A stretch of DNA of 52,005 nucleotides from a virus. Below the pieces are notes generated by a model. The model saw only the letters and a list, made by a program, of their open reading frames with translations, was not told where the DNA came from and searched no databases. How positions within the stretch are numbered: the stretch's first letter is position 1; each line of letters opens with the position of its first letter. The stretch lies in the IMG/VR virus record IMGVR_UViG_3300009080_000014, positions 1 through 52,005 of that record; one strand, 5' to 3'. The position numbers and the translations under genes are program-made. Below are positions 42,050-50,021 of the stretch, in pieces.

Positions 42050-43111
42050 ATGCATAAATTAGAAAAACTTGTACTAGAAACGTACGGAAAGGTGCTAAAC
42101 GAAATAGAAGAGGAGACAACAAAATCTTGGGAAAACCTTCCTAAAGAACAGCGTATTAGCCTTATTGCTCGCTATGGTGAACCTAAGTTTAATGGTCAAC
42201 ATGATTTCTTAAGCAGCGACGGGGATACTTACTTTAAAGCGACGGATAAGAATACAACCACAGGTAGTATTAGCCATAAAGTAATTCCATTACCGTCTTT
42301 CGGATCTATGTACAGTAATTTTTCGGATATAGTACAAGACTTAAAAAAACTAATGCGTTCTGATGATGTTAGAAAAGACCAAGCAGCAAGAGAGTTATTT
42401 GAATTAATTAAAACTAATTTTAGAAAGCTACAACGGTACCTTAGAACAGAAAGACCTGAACAATACCAGTTAATGAGACTAAGACGTTCTTTAGAGGAAG
42501 CAGTAGCACAATTAAAAAAAATACCTGTAGTAGCAGAAGCAAAGTTATTTGAAGAAGATCCAACACCTGAAGAAGAAGGTGATAAGACAGCTTCAAAAGA
42601 AACAATATTAGAAGATGCTACAGATATAATATTAGGGAAGTTTCCAACTTTGAAAAAAGCTATAGTTAAACTTCAAACAAACCAGTTTAAAGAGTTTGTA
42701 ACCAGCATTGACTGGATATCACCTAGACCATCATCATTTAGAGTAAATATTAAAAATGGTCAATCATACATACTTAAATGGACAGGTACTGGATTTGAAG
42801 CACAAATACTAGGTAAACGTTACTACATCGATAAGATAGATGATTATCAACAAGCTTTAGACAAGTTAAGCAGACTTTACAGAGAAGGGCCTATGAGCAA
42901 TTCTGGAGAGGCAGAGTCCGCTGAAACTGACACTGGAAGTTCTGGTGGAGGTGGAGGCGGGGACTTCCCCGGCGGTGACTCTGGAGGTGGAGAAGCAGAT
43001 GCAGGAGTAGATGCTCTTAGCGGAGACGCACCAGCAGATGATACAGGGGGAGCTGATCTAGGAGGAGAACCAATAGACTTTGAAGAACCAGCAGAAGACC
43101 CAGAAGCATAG
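42050..43111 (+). CDS. Hypothetical protein with tag-like start and Gly/Asp tail, 353 aa
   Basis: Starts MHKLEKLVLETYGKVLNEIE (V-L-E at 8-10, L-N-E at 16-18). Residues 20-165 are a mixed domain (LISRYGEPKFNGQHDFL-like sequence and SFGSMYSNFSDIVQDLKK). A second folded part spans 190-280 (FVTSIDWISPRPSSFRVNIK, GTGFEAQILGKRYYIDKIDD). The end is a long Gly/Asp/Ala-rich disordered tail. It lies three bases after the 1330-aa gene. The ending pattern is like that of virion proteins. Family not recognised. Confidence 0.6.
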   Translation: MHKLEKLVLETYGKVLNEIEEETTKSWENLPKEQRISLIARYGEPKFNGQHDFLSSDGDTYFKATDKNTTTGSISHKVIPLPSFGSMYSNFSDIVQDLKKLMRSDDVRKDQAARELFELIKTNFRKLQRYLRTERPEQYQLMRLRRSLEEAVAQLKKIPVVAEAKLFEEDPTPEEEGDKTASKETILEDATDIILGKFPTLKKAIVKLQTNQFKEFVTSIDWISPRPSSFRVNIKNGQSYILKWTGTGFEAQILGKRYYIDKIDDYQQALDKLSRLYREGPMSNSGEAESAETDTGSSGGGGGGDFPGGDSGGGEADAGVDALSGDAPADDTGGADLGGEPIDFEEPAEDPEA

Positions 43112-43119
43112 TATAAATA
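43112..43119 (+). promoter_or_regulatory. Forward T4-type late element TATAAATA
   Basis: TATAAATAC lies 16 bases before the ATG at 43136. This matches the T4 late -10 box exactly and in the correct orientation, unlike the TATTTATATA motifs. It may start the tag-gene block (43136-45024). A single 8-base match in AT-rich DNA could be chance. Confidence 0.4.
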
Positions 43120-43135
43120 CATAAAAACAAATACA

Positions 43136-43432
43136 ATGAATAACTTTGATTTAAGAAAATTTTTAAAAGAAAATAGAGATACTAAATCTACTAAACTTTT
43201 AAGTGAAGTAGAATTTACTAAAAAAGAAATTATTAATTCTGTTACTTTTCCAACCGGAGATGTATATACAGTAGGAGAATACTCTAACTACGACGGTATG
43301 AGAATAGCTACTATCACACCAGTCCCAGAAAATGAGAGAGAAGCGGATGAAGTAGTAGCTATCGAAATGAGAGATGGAGATAATGCAGTTGTATATAAAT
43401 TTAACGCTGAAGGAAAAGAAGTAGAATACTAA
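43136..43432 (+). CDS. Tag-family protein 1, 98 aa
   Basis: Starts MNNFDLRKFLKENRDTKSTK, with L-K-E at 10-12 and a second site (LLSE) at about 22-25. After the tag comes a small beta-rich domain (SVTFPTGDVYTVGEYSNYDG, EVVAIEMRDGDNAVVYKFN). It is the first of four tag-family genes. If the tag is cut, a cargo of about 70-75 residues would remain. No family known for the cargo domain. Confidence 0.75.
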   Translation: MNNFDLRKFLKENRDTKSTKLLSEVEFTKKEIINSVTFPTGDVYTVGEYSNYDGMRIATITPVPENEREADEVVAIEMRDGDNAVVYKFNAEGKEVEY

Positions 43433-43451
43433 AACATTTAAAGCAAATACA

Positions 43452-44132
43452 ATGAATAACTTTGATTTAAGAAAATTTTTAACTGAAAATAAACTTACTC
43501 CTAATAGTAAGTTAGTTAAAGAAAATCACCTAGGTATAGATATTGCAGGAGCAACACCTCAACAGATAGGGTTGATTAGATGGGAACATGAAGTGTACGG
43601 CAGAGGATTTCCCACGCCATCCTCAAAAGGTCCATATGATAAACAATTCTATGCTGATGAAATTATGAAGCTAAACTCAGAAGAAGAAGTACGGGATTAC
43701 TACAAATATAAAAGAAAAGAATCACACGTTAAAAAAATTGGTCACACAGGAACAAGGGATTTAGTAAAAGATGAAAATGGAGAAGTAAAAATTTTCGATG
43801 GATTAGACAACTATGGTGATCGTTTGTGGATTACACGAGCTGTTAAAGCTTGGATAAAAGCAGGTAAACCAGTAAAACCTGTCCCACAACCAGAGACTGG
43901 AGATCCGAAATACTTAAAAGTAGCTAAAAAGTTAACCGATATGTATAAGTCTACACCTCAAGGAAGAAAAATTATAATGGGGACTAGGCCTTTTAGAAAA
44001 GACGGTACTGATGATGTCCAAGCACTTATTCTTTCCGCAGATCAATACTTAGAGTATTTCGAAGAAAGAGGAGATGAAGATGGAGTTGAAATAGCTAATT
44101 ACTTTCTTAACTCTTTAGGAGATTTAGATTAA
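43452..44132 (+). CDS. Tag-family protein 2, 226 aa
   Basis: Starts MNNFDLRKFLTENKLTPNSK, with L-T-E at 10-12 and LVKE near 21-24. The cargo is a charged alpha/beta domain (EHEVYGRGFPTPSSKGPYDK, WITRAVKAWIKAGKP). The C-terminus is helical and acidic (QYLEYFEERGDEDG). It has no enzyme motif. The leader repeat (AAATACAATGAATAAC) is nearly the same as the previous gene's. It probably shares the destination of the other tag-family proteins. Confidence 0.75.
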   Translation: MNNFDLRKFLTENKLTPNSKLVKENHLGIDIAGATPQQIGLIRWEHEVYGRGFPTPSSKGPYDKQFYADEIMKLNSEEEVRDYYKYKRKESHVKKIGHTGTRDLVKDENGEVKIFDGLDNYGDRLWITRAVKAWIKAGKPVKPVPQPETGDPKYLKVAKKLTDMYKSTPQGRKIIMGTRPFRKDGTDDVQALILSADQYLEYFEERGDEDGVEIANYFLNSLGDLD

Positions 44133-44159
44133 TATAGACATAAAATAAAAACAAATACA

Positions 44160-44633
44160 ATGAATGACTTTAATTTAAGAAAATTCTTAACAGAAAAAAA
44201 ATTAACTACTAACAGTAAGTTAATCGTAGAAAACCCAATTTCAACGGAGCAGGGTGTATTAAACACAACAGCATCTGCTGAAACTCTTAAAGGTATTATT
44301 TACCAATTATTAGATGACGGACATATACAACCAGAAACAGCTGATGATTTACTAAATGCTGTTTCAAACTCTCCTTCAGATAACGTATACGAAATAGATG
44401 CTGATCTTTTAAAAAGAGCTCAAAATACTCCTGCACCAAAAGATGCAGCTGAAAAATTAGCTCAACGTAAGAAAGAACAAGACGGTGTACTTAGAGTAAG
44501 TATGGGAGAAAATGCTGAACAGGAGCAAAAAGTTATTGATATTGCTAGAGATGCAATCGCACTTATGGATGAGCAACCAGGAACTAGCGCTATAGATGCT
44601 CTTCAGACAGTAATCGAGTTTAAAGAGGATTAA
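44160..44633 (+). CDS. Tag-family protein 3, 157 aa
   Basis: Starts MNDFNLRKFLTEKKLTTNSK, with L-T-E at 10-12 and LIVE at 21-24. The cargo is helical and acidic (TAETLKGIIYQLLDDG-like, then KDAAEKLAQRKKEQDGVLRV, then ALMDEQPGTSAIDALQTVIE). No enzyme motif. Its stop TAA directly precedes an 18-codon ORF (44634). A packaged head protein is the working hypothesis. Confidence 0.75.
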   Translation: MNDFNLRKFLTEKKLTTNSKLIVENPISTEQGVLNTTASAETLKGIIYQLLDDGHIQPETADDLLNAVSNSPSDNVYEIDADLLKRAQNTPAPKDAAEKLAQRKKEQDGVLRVSMGENAEQEQKVIDIARDAIALMDEQPGTSAIDALQTVIEFKED

Positions 44634-44690
44634 ATGAACCTTATAGATAGAGTCATATTAGAGGATTACATCGAAGAAAACGGTTTATAA
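44634..44690 (+). CDS. 18-residue ORF consisting almost only of the N-terminal tag
   Basis: MNLIDRVILEDYIEENGL: the first ten residues equal those of the protein starting at 45034, and 20 bases are identical (44643-44662 and 45043-45062). The ATG is the base after the upstream stop, and the stop is followed by a TAA microsatellite. It is either the relic of a deleted gene whose tag remains or a small functional peptide. Translation is not shown. The tag match is what makes it more than chance. Confidence 0.45.
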   Translation: MNLIDRVILEDYIEENGL

Positions 44691-44706
44691 TAATAATAAT
44701 AATAAG

Positions 44707-45024
44707 ATGAAAGACAACTTTAACTTAAGAAAATTCTTAATAGAAAATAAACTTACACAAAACAGTCGAGCGTTAAAAGAAGAAGTAGACTACTCAATAG
44801 AACTTCTAGTTCCTGAAGTAGCATTTGACGTAGAATCAGGAGAGATGTCAGATTCCCCTTATGAGTTTGCTACAGAAGATGAAATAGAAAGCGGTGAAGC
44901 AGATGTTACAACTTATACAGATGGTGATGAATTAGATGAGTGGGTTTTTGGTCGAAGTTATGAACAGGCCTTACATTTTGCTAAAGAATACCCACACTTA
45001 ATAAAAATTAACACTCGTCAATAA
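44707..45024 (+). CDS. Tag-family protein 4, 105 aa
   Basis: Starts MKDNFNLRKFLIENKLTQNS, with L-I-E at 11-13 and LKE at about 23-25. The cargo is small, strongly acidic (SGEMSDSPYEFATEDEIESG) and ends in a helix (FAKEYPHLIKINTRQ). It follows a (TAA)n run at about 44688-44705. The most divergent of the four tags, which suggests an older duplication. Confidence 0.7.
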   Translation: MKDNFNLRKFLIENKLTQNSRALKEEVDYSIELLVPEVAFDVESGEMSDSPYEFATEDEIESGEADVTTYTDGDELDEWVFGRSYEQALHFAKEYPHLIKINTRQ

Positions 45025-45033
45025 CCATCTCAG

Positions 45034-46497
45034 ATGAATTTAATAGATAGAGTCATATTAGAATGGTCATATAAAACCAAAAAAGGATATCCTGACATTA
45101 ACAGTCAAGAGGATATGGCTTTGTTTGAATCTTTATTTGGTTTTAACTTAAATGAACTTACAGTAGATCCTCTCTACCAGAGTAAAGGAGTATTCAATCC
45201 TTTTTATGAAATAGAACCTACCGTAGATAAGCAAGTTAGAGACATTTTAAATGATAAGAATATTACATTTAGTAATATAATTTACAGAGCAGTAGATAAA
45301 GCAGAAAATGAACCTATACTGTCAACAAGAGGCACACAAGTATTTGAATTATATACAGATCTAGAAACTCCCTTAAATATTTTTATTAAAATCTCTAAAG
45401 ACAAGGCGATAAAACACTATGGTCAAAAAACTCGTAAAGATTCAACCGCATCCTCTAATGTAAATGAATTTTTATCTTTATACTTTTTAATACATCCTGA
45501 ATTTAGTAGTGTTGAAGATATAAAGGATAAACAAGGAGGAACTGGAGTGCTAACTGGAGATGGAAATGAAGTAAGTTATTCTCAATTAATAGAGTTGTTA
45601 GAAAAAGATGAATCTGCTAAAAGAGACATATCTATTGGGTATAAAAATGCAATTGCACTTAAAAGTGATTTAAACGGTAAATCTTATAAAAAGCTATACT
45701 GGACACCAAGAGCTAAACCAGCAAATATAAACCCTAAAAACCCATCTGATATTATTCTAGAATTAGAGGATGGAAATTTTATAGGGTACTCAAATAAAAT
45801 TGCTTCAGGAGAAGATAAAACACCTAAATTTAATACTAATATTATAGCATTCTTTTCTGAATTAGGAGGTTCCCAACCTGAAGATATTAAAGCTCTTATA
45901 GATAATGCATGGGATAAGGCAACTAATGGAGTTCCTACATCTGCATCTAATGCTAAAAAAGCAATTAGTGATTTTGATATTAGAAAAGAAGGATTTTCAG
46001 AAACAACAAGCCGAAGAGCATTTGCTAATTTAGCAATTCAATTTCAACTAGATGATTTAGATTTTTTCAAAGAAGATTTCTACTACCCATTTAGAAATAA
46101 CTTAATAACCTCTTTTTCTAAGTATTTAGAATCCCCAGTAAATTTAAAATACTTTTTAAATACTATAAGTGTTATTACTTACGGAACTCAAAGTATAGGT
46201 GAAACTCCTTGTCCCTATAAATTATTAGTAGGTTCTGGAAATTCGGAATCCACAATTAAAGAAGTATCTGAGAATAAAGCCTTGAGAGATGTGGTGAATG
46301 TTGATTCTATTGAAGATATAAAAAGTATACAAAACAGTTATAATGGAAGTTCACAATCCTTTACTGTTAATTACCAATTAAGTATAGGAAGTGAAATAAA
46401 AAACATAACTATACCGGTAACTGTAAGAACTAGATCAGCAGGAGGATGGAGCGGTAAAAACCCTTTCATATCATCTTCTGGAGTTAAAATAAGTTAG
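45034..46497 (+). CDS. Candidate restriction-endonuclease-fold protein with capsid-tag-like start, 487 aa
   Basis: Starts MNLIDRVILEWSYK (I-L-E at 8-10). An NEFLSLYFL helix at about 143-151 is followed much later by NPKNPSDIILELEDGNFIGYSNK (about 231-253), which fits the core of a PD-(D/E)XK-like fold: Asp, then a strand with Ser-x-Lys (YSNK), the acid replaced by Ser as in some families. The C-terminus is beta-rich (GSEIKNITIPVTVRTRS). It is a candidate packaged DNase; the fold needs testing. It precedes the terminase gene by two bases. Confidence 0.5.
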   Translation: MNLIDRVILEWSYKTKKGYPDINSQEDMALFESLFGFNLNELTVDPLYQSKGVFNPFYEIEPTVDKQVRDILNDKNITFSNIIYRAVDKAENEPILSTRGTQVFELYTDLETPLNIFIKISKDKAIKHYGQKTRKDSTASSNVNEFLSLYFLIHPEFSSVEDIKDKQGGTGVLTGDGNEVSYSQLIELLEKDESAKRDISIGYKNAIALKSDLNGKSYKKLYWTPRAKPANINPKNPSDIILELEDGNFIGYSNKIASGEDKTPKFNTNIIAFFSELGGSQPEDIKALIDNAWDKATNGVPTSASNAKKAISDFDIRKEGFSETTSRRAFANLAIQFQLDDLDFFKEDFYYPFRNNLITSFSKYLESPVNLKYFLNTISVITYGTQSIGETPCPYKLLVGSGNSESTIKEVSENKALRDVVNVDSIEDIKSIQNSYNGSSQSFTVNYQLSIGSEIKNITIPVTVRTRSAGGWSGKNPFISSSGVKIS

Positions 46498-46499
46498 TT

Positions 46500-48074
46500 A
46501 TGGCAAAAGATATAAAAAAAATAATAGCACAAGAGTACTTTAAGTGTGCTAAAGATCCGGCGTACTTTATGAAGAAGTACTGCTATATACAGCATCCTAC
46601 TAGAGGACGTATACTATTTAATTTATATCCATTTCAAGATAAAGTATTACATTTATTTAGAGATCATCAATACTTAATTACTCTTAAATCAAGACAGTTA
46701 GGTATATCCACTTTAGCTGCAGGTTACTCTCTGTGGCTTATGTTGTTTCATAAGGATAAGAACGTACTTGCTCTAGCAACAACTCAAGCTACTGCAAGAA
46801 ACTTAGTATCTAAGACTATGTTTATGTATGATCAACTACCTAAATGGTTAAGATTACCAGCAGTAGAAAAAAATAAATTATCACTTAGACTAAAGAATGG
46901 ATCGAAAATTACAGCTAAATCTTCTAACGCCGATGCCGCAAGGTCAGAGGCAGTATCACTACTGCTTATCGATGAAGCAGCCTTTATTGATAACATTCAA
47001 GAAACGTTTACAGCAGCACAACAAACCTTAGCAACAGGTGGACAGTGTATGGCATTATCAACTCCTAACGGAATTGGTAACTGGTTCCATCAAACATGGG
47101 AAAAAGCAGAAAGCGCAGAAAATAGCTTTGTACCTATTAAATTACCATGGACAGTACATCCAGAAAGAAACCAAGAATGGAGAGACCAACAAGACTCAGA
47201 CCTTGGTCCTAGAATGGCTGGACAGGAATGTGATTGTGACTTCTTAGCTTCTGGAGATACGGTATTTGAACCAGATGACATGATGTTTTATGAACAAACA
47301 TACTTAAAGGATCCTTTAGAGAGGAGAGGTGTTGACGGTAATTTATGGATTTGGGAAGGAGTTGATTACTCTAAATCATATATGGTTGTAGCAGATGTAG
47401 CTCGAGGAGACTCTGCAGATTATTCTGCATTCCACGTATTTGATGTAGAAACCTGTACTCAAGTTGGTGAATATAAAGGTAAGTTATCTCCTAAAGATTT
47501 TGGAAATGTACTAGTAGGAATAGCAACAGAATACAATCAGGCATTATTAGTAGTAGAAAACGCAAACATTGGTTGGGCTACAATAGAACAAATAATGGAA
47601 CGTCAATACTCAAATCTATACTATAGTACTACATCTCAAATGGAAACTGTAGAATCATATATGAGCAAATTTGAAAGAGATAAACTAGTCCCAGGCTTTA
47701 CTATGTCTGTTAGAACTAGACCTTTAGTAATTGCTAAGATGATTGAATACATAAGAGAAAGAGGTGTTACCATACAGTCTAAGAGGCTATTAGGAGAGAT
47801 GAGAGTATTTGTATGGAAGAATGGAAAACCACAAGCACAGATAAATTATAACGATGATTTACTTATTTCAGCAGCAACAGCGTTATATGTAAGAGATACT
47901 GCTTTAAGGCTAAGACAACAAGGTATGGACCTAGCACGAGCACAATTATCATCTTTTAGTAACCTTAACTCAAGAAACAAAGCAATCATAAATACAGTTG
48001 GAAACCAGCAAAATAATCCGTATATTGTAGATAACGGACGTACTCAAGAAGATATTTCCTGGTTATTAAAATAG
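46500..48074 (+). CDS. Large terminase subunit, gp17-like
   Basis: The ATPase has a deviant Walker A (LKSRQLGIST, Lys63 placed before rather than inside the loop), a Walker B LLLIDEA with Asp158/Glu159 and a coupling motif ALSTPN at 185-190. The nuclease has VVADVARGDSADYSAF (Asp299), LLVVENANIG (Glu353) and NYNDDLLISA (Asp452/453). The 524 residues are close to T4 gp17 (610). It packages DNA through the portal and cuts headful ends. The portal gene follows at 48100 after a late-type motif. The start ATG directly follows the upstream gene. Confidence 0.9.
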   Translation: MAKDIKKIIAQEYFKCAKDPAYFMKKYCYIQHPTRGRILFNLYPFQDKVLHLFRDHQYLITLKSRQLGISTLAAGYSLWLMLFHKDKNVLALATTQATARNLVSKTMFMYDQLPKWLRLPAVEKNKLSLRLKNGSKITAKSSNADAARSEAVSLLLIDEAAFIDNIQETFTAAQQTLATGGQCMALSTPNGIGNWFHQTWEKAESAENSFVPIKLPWTVHPERNQEWRDQQDSDLGPRMAGQECDCDFLASGDTVFEPDDMMFYEQTYLKDPLERRGVDGNLWIWEGVDYSKSYMVVADVARGDSADYSAFHVFDVETCTQVGEYKGKLSPKDFGNVLVGIATEYNQALLVVENANIGWATIEQIMERQYSNLYYSTTSQMETVESYMSKFERDKLVPGFTMSVRTRPLVIAKMIEYIRERGVTIQSKRLLGEMRVFVWKNGKPQAQINYNDDLLISAATALYVRDTALRLRQQGMDLARAQLSSFSNLNSRNKAIINTVGNQQNNPYIVDNGRTQEDISWLLK

Positions 48075-48076
48075 AC

Positions 48077-48086
48077 TATTTATATA
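48077..48086 (+). promoter_or_regulatory. Candidate late promoter motif TATTTATATA
   Basis: TATTTATATAAAAAC lies 13 bases before the portal ATG at 48100, in the 25-base gap after the terminase gene. It would allow the head genes to be expressed independently of terminase. Confidence 0.5.
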
Positions 48087-48099
48087 AAAACACAAATTA

Positions 48100-49992
48100 A
48101 TGGCAGATAAATCGCTATTTGGACGTTTACAACGGCTATTCTCTACAGATGTAGTAATACGGAATGTTGGAGGAACACAGCTGAAAGTTGTAGACACAAA
48201 TAATATACAGACCACAGGTAAGTACCAGACTAATTCCCTTACGGATAGGCTCTCTAGGTTATATACCTATAATAAAGCAAATATATTTAACCCTAATTTA
48301 AATTATCAGACGTTAAGGGTACAGTTATATTCTGATTATGAAGCTATGGATACTGATCCAATTATAGCATCTGCACTTGATATTATTGCTGATGAAGCAA
48401 CAGTAAAGAATGATCAAAACGAAATACTGGGTATTAAATCTACAGACGAAAATATACAGAGAGTTCTTTATAACTTATTTTACGATGTATTAAATATAGA
48501 ATTTAACCTTTGGTCATGGACTAGAAATATGGTTAAATATGGAGACTTCTTTTTGAAATTAGAAATAGCAGAAAAGTACGGAGTCTATAATGTCCTACCT
48601 TATACCGTCTACCACATTGCTAGACACGAAGGCCATGATCCAGATAATCCTCAAAAAGTAGAATTTGAATTAGATCCTGACGGTATAACTTCTTCAACAG
48701 ATAATTCTTATGCTCCTGGAGGTCCAAACAAAAAGAGTAGGAACATAAAAATAGACAATTACGAAATGGCACACTTCAGATTAATTTCTGATACTCATTA
48801 CCTACCTTACGGTAGATCTTATCTAGAGCCAGCTAGAAAAATATTTAAACAAACATCTCTAATGGAAGATGCAATGTTGATTCATAGAATCATGAGAGCA
48901 CCGGAAAAGAGAATGTTTTATATTAATGTAGGTTCTATTCCTCCTAATGAAGTTGAGCAGTTTATGCAAAAAACTATTAATGGAATGAAAAAAACTCCTT
49001 ATGTTGATCCTCAAACCGGTCAATATAACTTGAAGTTTAATATGCAAAATATGATGGAAGATTTTTATCTTCCTGTTAGAGGCGGGGATACTGCTACTAA
49101 AATAGAAACTACTAAAGGTTTAGAGTACGACGGTACAAACGATGTACAGTATCTACAATCTAAATTATTTGCAGCATTAAAAATACCTAAAGCATACTTT
49201 GGATACGAAGGTGATTTATCAGGAAAAGCTACTTTAGCAGCAGAAGATATTAGATTTGCCAGAACTGTAGAACGTATCCAGAGAATAATGGAATCAGAAT
49301 TAACTAAGATTGCATTAGTTCACCTCTACACTCAAGGCTTCCAGGGAGAAAGTTTAACTAATTTTGAAATTAAGTTAACTACACCTTCTATTATATTTGA
49401 ACAGGAAAAAGTAGCTCTAATGAAAGAGAAGATAGATTTAGCTGCTCAAATGAAAGATTCTAAATTATTTTCTACTGATTATATTTACGAAAATATATTT
49501 GATATGTCTGAAGATAGGTACATGGAAATGAGAGACCTAATGGTTGAAGATGAAAAACGTAAATTTAGAAGAAACCAAATAGAAAACGAAGGAAATGACC
49601 CAGCTTCATCTGGAGTTACATACGGTACACCTCATGATTTAGCATCTATGTACGGTAGGAGAGCAACATCAACTCCAAAAGGAGGTGATCAAACTAACAT
49701 ACCAACAGGTTACTCAGAATGGGGACAGCCAGGCCCTGAAGGTGGAAGACCAAAAGAAAAGGCATCGGTATACGGAACTACAGCAGGACTAGGAGGTAGA
49801 GATCCTTTAGGTACACATGGTTTAAAAGGAGGCTACCCTAGCGACGGAGAAAATGTTAACGAAAATACTATAGCAAAGAATATTTTAGCTAAAAATGAAG
49901 ATTTGTTAAAGAAGATAGTATTTACAAAAAATAGTGACGAGGACAGAGAAGGGCTACTAAACGAAGATCAAATTAGAGATTTAGGTAAGTAG
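48100..49992 (+). CDS. Portal protein, gp20-like
   Basis: A 630-residue protein (T4 gp20 is 524). Signature stretches are LYSDYEAMDTDPIIASALDI, then FNLWSWTRNMVKYGDFFLKL, YLPYGRSYLEPARKIFKQ, EDAMLIHRIMRAPEKRMFY, and VQYLQSKLFAALKIPKAYFG. Next comes the helical stem and crown. About 130 extra C-terminal residues are Gly/Pro/Asn-rich and end in a helix with LLNEDQIRDLG, an L-N-E site that could be trimmed. The dodecameric ring is the DNA entry point and the seed for head assembly. Adjacency to terminase supports the call. Confidence 0.9.
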   Translation: MADKSLFGRLQRLFSTDVVIRNVGGTQLKVVDTNNIQTTGKYQTNSLTDRLSRLYTYNKANIFNPNLNYQTLRVQLYSDYEAMDTDPIIASALDIIADEATVKNDQNEILGIKSTDENIQRVLYNLFYDVLNIEFNLWSWTRNMVKYGDFFLKLEIAEKYGVYNVLPYTVYHIARHEGHDPDNPQKVEFELDPDGITSSTDNSYAPGGPNKKSRNIKIDNYEMAHFRLISDTHYLPYGRSYLEPARKIFKQTSLMEDAMLIHRIMRAPEKRMFYINVGSIPPNEVEQFMQKTINGMKKTPYVDPQTGQYNLKFNMQNMMEDFYLPVRGGDTATKIETTKGLEYDGTNDVQYLQSKLFAALKIPKAYFGYEGDLSGKATLAAEDIRFARTVERIQRIMESELTKIALVHLYTQGFQGESLTNFEIKLTTPSIIFEQEKVALMKEKIDLAAQMKDSKLFSTDYIYENIFDMSEDRYMEMRDLMVEDEKRKFRRNQIENEGNDPASSGVTYGTPHDLASMYGRRATSTPKGGDQTNIPTGYSEWGQPGPEGGRPKEKASVYGTTAGLGGRDPLGTHGLKGGYPSDGENVNENTIAKNILAKNEDLLKKIVFTKNSDEDREGLLNEDQIRDLGK

Positions 49993-49996
49993 TGCA

Positions 49997-50006
49997 TATT
50001 TATATA
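49997..50006 (+). promoter_or_regulatory. Candidate late promoter motif TATTTATATA
   Basis: TATTTATATATAG lies 15 bases before the ATG at 50022, in the short gap after the portal gene. It fits the series of eight copies. Confidence 0.5.
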
Positions 50007-50021
50007 TAGTAAACGTATAAG

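Larger units (their letters stand above)
43127..44741 (+). repeat. Four dispersed copies of a leader-plus-tag repeat
   Basis: Copies at about 43127-43166, 43442-43481 and 44150-44189 share CAAATACAATGAAT(A/G)ACTTT and then (G/A)ATTTAAGAAAATT; a shorter, more divergent fourth is at 44705-44741. The repeat covers the leader, the start codon and the first ten or so codons, then identity ends. The unit is therefore being duplicated as a tag joined to different downstream sequences. Confidence 0.85.

Noticed and set aside
46689-46712. Terminase Walker A lacks the usual Lys-Thr/Ser pair
   Set aside because: Large terminases often use a deviant form with Lys at the start of the loop (here Lys63 in KSRQLGIST), so this is not a defect.
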